In this document: positions 57,954 to 61,371 of the stretch, piece by piece
How positions within the stretch are numbered: position 1 is the stretch's first letter
How the letters are laid out: the number at the start of each line of letters is the position of its first letter
DNA from: CAZGMJ01 sp964526785
Lineage (GTDB): Bacteria; Planctomycetota; Phycisphaerae; Sedimentisphaerales; Anaerobacaceae
Direction of reading: 5' to 3'
Assembly (NCBI GenBank): GCA_964526785.1
Contig: CAZGMJ010000033.1
Location: 1-61,371 of the forward strand
Length of the DNA stretch: 61,371 nt
Notes under the pieces: generated by a model
The model's database searches: none
Seen by the model: the letters and a program-made list of their open reading frames with translations, nothing else
What the model was told of the DNA's origin: nothing
Translations under genes and position numbers: made by a program

Positions 57954-59489
57954 TTAAGCGCCCCAAAAGAAATAGGGATAGAACTCCTGGGGATAGATAT
58001 TGTCGGGCCGATCGTGAACGTTCAGTTTGTTCTTGACCGCTTTGGCACCACTCTGAAAGGCGTTCTCCACAGCTGTCTTCAACTGCTGCCAGGAGTCCAC
58101 CGCTCCCGTGAGCGTGACCACCCCATCTTCGACTTGCACGAGGATATCGTCGCTGTCAATGCTCGCATCCCAGAAAAGCTCGCTTTGCAAGTCTTCTTTG
58201 ATTTGTACATCGGACTTCCGCGCAGGCCGCACGGTCGCTTCGATATTGTTTTCGATCGCGACTACTCCGAAGATGCCTGATGCGACTTCCGTCGCTCGTC
58301 CCTTCTCATAGCCGGTATCGACGGTGCCGTACAAATAGACCTTCTGATTGCGAACCAGTGCGGTGATGTCGGTCTTCTCCAGGATACCGTCCCGCTGGAA
58401 TGCGTTCTCGATAGCGTTGCGGATATACTCATCCGAAGGCGGGTTAATCGGCCTTACCTTCAGCTTGTTCTTTACCTTCCATACACCCGCTGTATTCTCC
58501 GCATCGTTTTCGGCCGCTCGCCTGGCCTTGAGATTATCCACTGCACCGGTCAATGTAACCAGGCCATTTGCCGATTCAACCTCTATTCCAAATTCATTTG
58601 TGCGCGGGTCACGGTCCAACGCGTCGCGAATCGCCTCTTCGATCTCCACGTTCGTCTCCACCTCGATCGGCGTCGTGCGCTCCATCGTCTCGCGAAGCCA
58701 CCACTGAATTTTCAGCGACTCCGAATCGATATTCCTGGCGCCGGCGACCCGCGCATTCTCAATAGCCCTAGTGGCTTCAAAGACACTGCCCACGGCTCCG
58801 GAAAGTGTAACGTCTCCATTGTGCACCGCTACGTCGATATGTCTTGCATCGACCAATGGATCGGAGTCGAGCATTGCCCGGATATCGCTTTTGATCTGGT
58901 GGTCCATTCTATCGGCTTTGCGATTGACGACGATCTCATTGTCGAGACCCCGAACGCCTGCCACACTCTTGGCGATATCTTCGCTCAGTTTCTTCTCCGG
59001 CCAGGAATCTACAAAACCGGTCAGCACGACGCGACCGTCCCGAACGGCAGGTTCGATCTCATAAATGTCGGCGACAGGATCCAACTGGAGCGTCTGTTTA
59101 ACGTCTCGCTCAATTTGGGCATCGGTGCGTGGCACAGGACTGACTTCAATGAGATTCACAATACTGCGCACGCCCTTGATCGCACCGGTCAATCGGACCG
59201 TCCGTTCCCTGGCCAGCAGATTGCCTACCGAACCGGAGAGCGTTACAACGCCGTTTTCCGTTTCAATATCGATCAGATGCGATGCTACAGCGTCATCGTT
59301 TTGCAGTTCCCGTTCGACCGCCTGGGTGATATTCGCGTCCTCGATATCAATCACCTGAGCAGACACTGTGACAGGCATCAATAGTACTGCCCCGAGAACG
59401 GCAAATACAGTGTGTTTCAGCCAATCCATCACATCGCCCCCTCGAAGACTCGATACGACATCCACATTGATATGACTGCTTGTCATCAT
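57954..59489 (-). CDS. Exported protein with six BON domains (paralogue)
   Basis: This 511-residue paralogue of the 31448-32977 protein has a hydrophobic signal segment (HTVFAVLGAVLLMPVTVSAQ) and six BON domains: VVTLSGSVGN, RVVLTGFVDS, DVTLSGAVGS, LVTLTGAVDN, KVYLYGTVDT and VVTLTGAVDS. A tryptophan-rich linker (LKIQWWLRET) follows the third domain in both. The start at 59489 is favoured by AAAGGAG just upstream, giving an unusually long n-region; a second ATG at 59429 would give a standard signal peptide. A candidate regulator palindrome lies 100 bases upstream. Confidence 0.9.
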   Translation of the reverse strand: MMTSSHINVDVVSSLRGGDVMDWLKHTVFAVLGAVLLMPVTVSAQVIDIEDANITQAVERELQNDDAVASHLIDIETENGVVTLSGSVGNLLARERTVRLTGAIKGVRSIVNLIEVSPVPRTDAQIERDVKQTLQLDPVADIYEIEPAVRDGRVVLTGFVDSWPEKKLSEDIAKSVAGVRGLDNEIVVNRKADRMDHQIKSDIRAMLDSDPLVDARHIDVAVHNGDVTLSGAVGSVFEATRAIENARVAGARNIDSESLKIQWWLRETMERTTPIEVETNVEIEEAIRDALDRDPRTNEFGIEVESANGLVTLTGAVDNLKARRAAENDAENTAGVWKVKNKLKVRPINPPSDEYIRNAIENAFQRDGILEKTDITALVRNQKVYLYGTVDTGYEKGRATEVASGIFGVVAIENNIEATVRPARKSDVQIKEDLQSELFWDASIDSDDILVQVEDGVVTLTGAVDSWQQLKTAVENAFQSGAKAVKNKLNVHDRPDNIYPQEFYPYFFWGA

Positions 59490-59588
59490 TTCTCCTTTCC
59501 ATTAGCTGCGCAGGAACGTAAAGGCAGGCTCTGGTATCATTAACCCGTTGCTGCGACTAATGCTACGAGAGAAATGCACACAGCAACA

Positions 59589-59606
59589 ATGAGAGAATTG
59601 CCTAAT
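59589..59606 (-). promoter_or_regulatory. Recurrent palindrome (site 4)
   Basis: The minus strand reads ATTAGG CAATTC TCTCAT, 100 bases before the six-BON paralogue's start and in the same orientation as site 1 relative to the paralogous gene. The stretch 59490-59742 otherwise shows no gene. Confidence 0.5.
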
Positions 59607-59742
59607 CATACACCGCCAATTACTTAACGGCACATGGCGTTGTATGTAAATCTCCCCTGCCGACACACAAACGCCCTTACAGCCTTGCATTCTGTCGATA
59701 CGCGTTCACAAGAGCGCAGTGGCGGGCTCGAATGCAAAGCGC

Positions 59743-60978
59743 CTACATTTTGTCATGCCGGAGGCAATACACGGTCTCAAATGCTCCGAACATGCCGAGA
59801 TACTGTTCCAACAGCCGGCTTAAAAGGAAGTTCTCCTCTACCGTTTTTCGCCCGCGCCTGCTCATTTCGCGATTCAGTTTCTCATCTTTAATCAAAGTGA
59901 CGATTCTTTCGGCGGCTTGTTCTATGGACGAGACCAGAAAGCCATTCACACCGTCCTCGATCTGATATCTGATACCGCCCACATCACCGCCAATGACCGG
60001 CGTGCCCTTCCACATTGCCTCGGCCACAGTCAATCCGAATCCTTCGCGCAACGACTTCTGGAGTACGACGGTTGCGCGTCGCTGCAGAGCGTTGACCAGA
60101 GCGGTATCCTCCTGACTGAGGATGATAATCCGGTCCTCTTTGCAGTGCAGAAGCGACTCATACACTTGCGCACCTTCCGGGTCATCGGTTGCTACGTTAC
60201 CCAGCAGGACCAGGGTAGCATCTATCTCTTTTCGTGCGATCTTGAACGCTTCGATCACGCCCTCGGGATCCTTCCAACGGTCGAACCTGGATATCTGCAC
60301 TACCAGCGGCAGATCCGTCGGAATATCATAGTGTTCCAGCCGCTCGTCTACTTCCTCCTCGCTCAATTCCCGGTTCTTAATACTGAAAGGATCTATCGCG
60401 GGCATGAATATCAGTTGTGGAGTGTTCAGGTCCTGCTTGTATTGCTCGCAACTAAGAATGACTGCATCATATGCTTCGACGAACGAAGACATGTATTCCC
60501 ATGTCTCGGCATCGGGGCGGGATAGATCGATGTGGCATCGCCAGATCCACGGCCCTTTCTTCTTGTAGTGCCTGATCATGGAGAGCGGTTGCGGGTCGTG
60601 GATTAGCACCAAGTCATGGTCCAGATGGTTGCGCACCACATTCTCGTAAACGATTTCCTCGTACAATTCCCGTTTTCTGTCGGAGAGATTCATATCGCCG
60701 CCCTGCAGGGCATTGTGCATCTTCTTGGTAATGCTAAAAAAGTCCGGCGAACCCTGCATCACTCGCCAGCCGGTCTTGATTCCCACGCTATTCATTAGCA
60801 ATGTCAGAGAAGAGAGCAGTTCGGCCACCCCTCCTCCGTAGTACGTTGAATTGACATGGGCGATGTGCATGCCGGAGAAACGCCGTGCCTTGCCCTGGAT
60901 TCGCTCAACGGCTTGAGCCCCGATGAACCGCTCATAATCTTCTAATTGAGTAAGGTGTCCATTCTGTTTTGCCATCAT
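59743..60978 (-). CDS. treT: Trehalose synthase-type GT4 glycosyltransferase (TreT-like)
   Basis: This retaining GT-B glycosyltransferase of family GT4 has 411 residues and closely resembles TreT. The N-terminal domain contains MHIAHVNSTYYGGGVAELL, DHDLVLIHDPQPLSMI and WRCHIDLSRPD; the C-terminal domain has VVQISRFDRWKDPEGVIEAF, the acidic loop SLREGFGLTVAEAMWKGTPV and IGGDVGGIRYQI. TreT makes trehalose from NDP-glucose and glucose, reversibly, giving a compatible solute for osmotic or drying stress. The start has GGAG followed by two adjacent ATG codons. No trehalose-6-phosphate pathway genes are seen nearby. A candidate regulator palindrome lies about 119 bases upstream. Confidence 0.88.
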   Translation of the reverse strand: MMAKQNGHLTQLEDYERFIGAQAVERIQGKARRFSGMHIAHVNSTYYGGGVAELLSSLTLLMNSVGIKTGWRVMQGSPDFFSITKKMHNALQGGDMNLSDRKRELYEEIVYENVVRNHLDHDLVLIHDPQPLSMIRHYKKKGPWIWRCHIDLSRPDAETWEYMSSFVEAYDAVILSCEQYKQDLNTPQLIFMPAIDPFSIKNRELSEEEVDERLEHYDIPTDLPLVVQISRFDRWKDPEGVIEAFKIARKEIDATLVLLGNVATDDPEGAQVYESLLHCKEDRIIILSQEDTALVNALQRRATVVLQKSLREGFGLTVAEAMWKGTPVIGGDVGGIRYQIEDGVNGFLVSSIEQAAERIVTLIKDEKLNREMSRRGRKTVEENFLLSRLLEQYLGMFGAFETVYCLRHDKM

Positions 60979-61096
60979 TTTTCTCCGTCAAAAAGAAAAG
61001 CGAGCAAGAGCACTCAACTCTGCATGATCTACATCTTCAGGCTCCTTTGTATAGCCATGATCTGCCGGCAACAAGGCGGGCAAACCCGCTATTTCC

Positions 61097-61114
61097 CATA
61101 AGCAAATCCCCTAT
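61097..61114. promoter_or_regulatory. Recurrent palindrome (site 5)
   Basis: The plus strand reads CATAAG CAAATC CCCTAT, 119 bases upstream of the treT start. It shares the CAAATCCC core with sites 1 and 2 but lies in the opposite orientation relative to its gene, as a near-palindromic site would allow. A possible -10 (TATACA) for treT lies downstream on the minus strand. No gene is seen in 60979-61371. Confidence 0.4.
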
Positions 61115-61371
61115 ACGACGATCGTGCCGACAGTGGTTCGAGATTTGCGTGCTGCCCGCTATGGCGAAATGCTCATGCACCCGTTAGCACACGGGGACTT
61201 CGGGGTTTTCCTGAGTCTTTTTGCGTGAATTCCCTATTCTCAGTGCGGCTTTCCTGCCGTACAGTTGTCGGCGCTTGGATGTGAGCGACGTGTGGTTCTC
61301 TGCGGGTGGACGAGCATATCCAGTTGGAATCCGAAACGAACGGTACTATTTGGACAAGGGCAAAGCGAATA

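Noticed and set aside
1..61371. Avoidance of CTGCAG as proof of the restriction enzyme's specificity
   Set aside because: I found at least ten CTGCAG sites by eye (for example near 346, 12293, 13866, 16086, 16100, 27465, 31171, 33276, 36077 and 43813), which is not a clear depletion, so specificity is left as inference.
1..61371. CRISPR arrays, tRNA or rRNA genes, prophage
   Set aside because: No regularly spaced repeats, no tRNA cloverleaf ending that I could recognise, no rRNA conserved segments and no phage structural genes were seen. A covariance-model scan would be needed to exclude a tRNA or small RNA fully.

Overview
The window looks like a chromosomal segment of a planctomycete of the class Phycisphaerae (Sedimentisphaerales-like). 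The main pointers are secreted proteins with LamG domains and short dockerin-like EF-hand tails of the type DxNxDG...DFAVL..WL, a pseudopilin with a KKGFTLIELLVVI leader and an HDGHV...LKW tail, Tat- and Sec-exported glycoside hydrolases, and moderately high GC. This assignment is an inference from gene style; no rRNA, tRNA or phylogenetic marker was found that would fix it.

Layout. (1) About 1-3.1 kb: a type II restriction-modification pair of the BsuBI/PstI type, AT-richer than its surroundings, behind a noncoding stretch with short GACAGGATT-like repeats. (2) 3.2-4.7 kb: a small two-helix membrane protein, a membrane-anchored tyrosine/dual-specificity phosphatase and a fossil PEP-CTERM-like tail. 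(3) 4.8-10.7 kb, minus strand: a tightly overlapping seven-gene membrane-lipid operon (DUF2177, DUF4174 lipoprotein, acyl desaturase, FAD amine oxidase, DUF1365, cyclopropane-fatty-acid-synthase-like methyltransferase, DUF2878). (4) 11.3-27.0 kb, plus strand: a secreted glycan/glycoprotein degradation cluster (sialate O-acetylesterase-like, SGNH-GH29 fusion, M60-like metallopeptidase, GH2, GH63/trehalase-like, BNR_4 propeller, LamG/dockerin protein, pseudopilin), broken by a decayed PQQ-propeller gene and followed by an IS256 transposase remnant. (5) 27.4-30.6 kb, minus strand: a histone-deacetylase-like amidohydrolase and an unusual fusion of a D-Ala-D-Ala-ligase-like ATP-grasp domain to a DmpA/P1 (S58) self-processing aminopeptidase. 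(6) 30.7-61 kb: a dense stress and envelope island: HdeD-like protein, three multi-BON proteins, UPF0182, TVP38, a ferric-reductase-like flavocytochrome, dodecin, CopB-type Cu ATPase, bacterial release-factor-like protein, site-2 protease, Ca-type P-ATPase, SpoIIAA-like, Fpg, GalT, NAD-dependent ligase, PolX, PRC-barrel protein and a trehalose-synthase-type GT4.

How it works together. The first half is mostly about acquiring polymeric carbon outside the cell and altering membrane acyl chains. The second half reads as a general stress module: envelope protection (BON, HdeD, PRC-barrel), metal and ion pumping, a base-excision/gap-repair kit (Fpg, PolX, LigA) and compatible-solute synthesis (TreT). 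A recurring imperfect palindrome, roughly ATTAGG-N6-CCTTAT, sits about 100-121 bases before the start codons of five separate genes or operons in this half. It suggests a shared regulator that is not encoded in the window. The two most unusual items are that candidate regulon and the ATP-grasp/S58 fusion beside the deacetylase-like gene.
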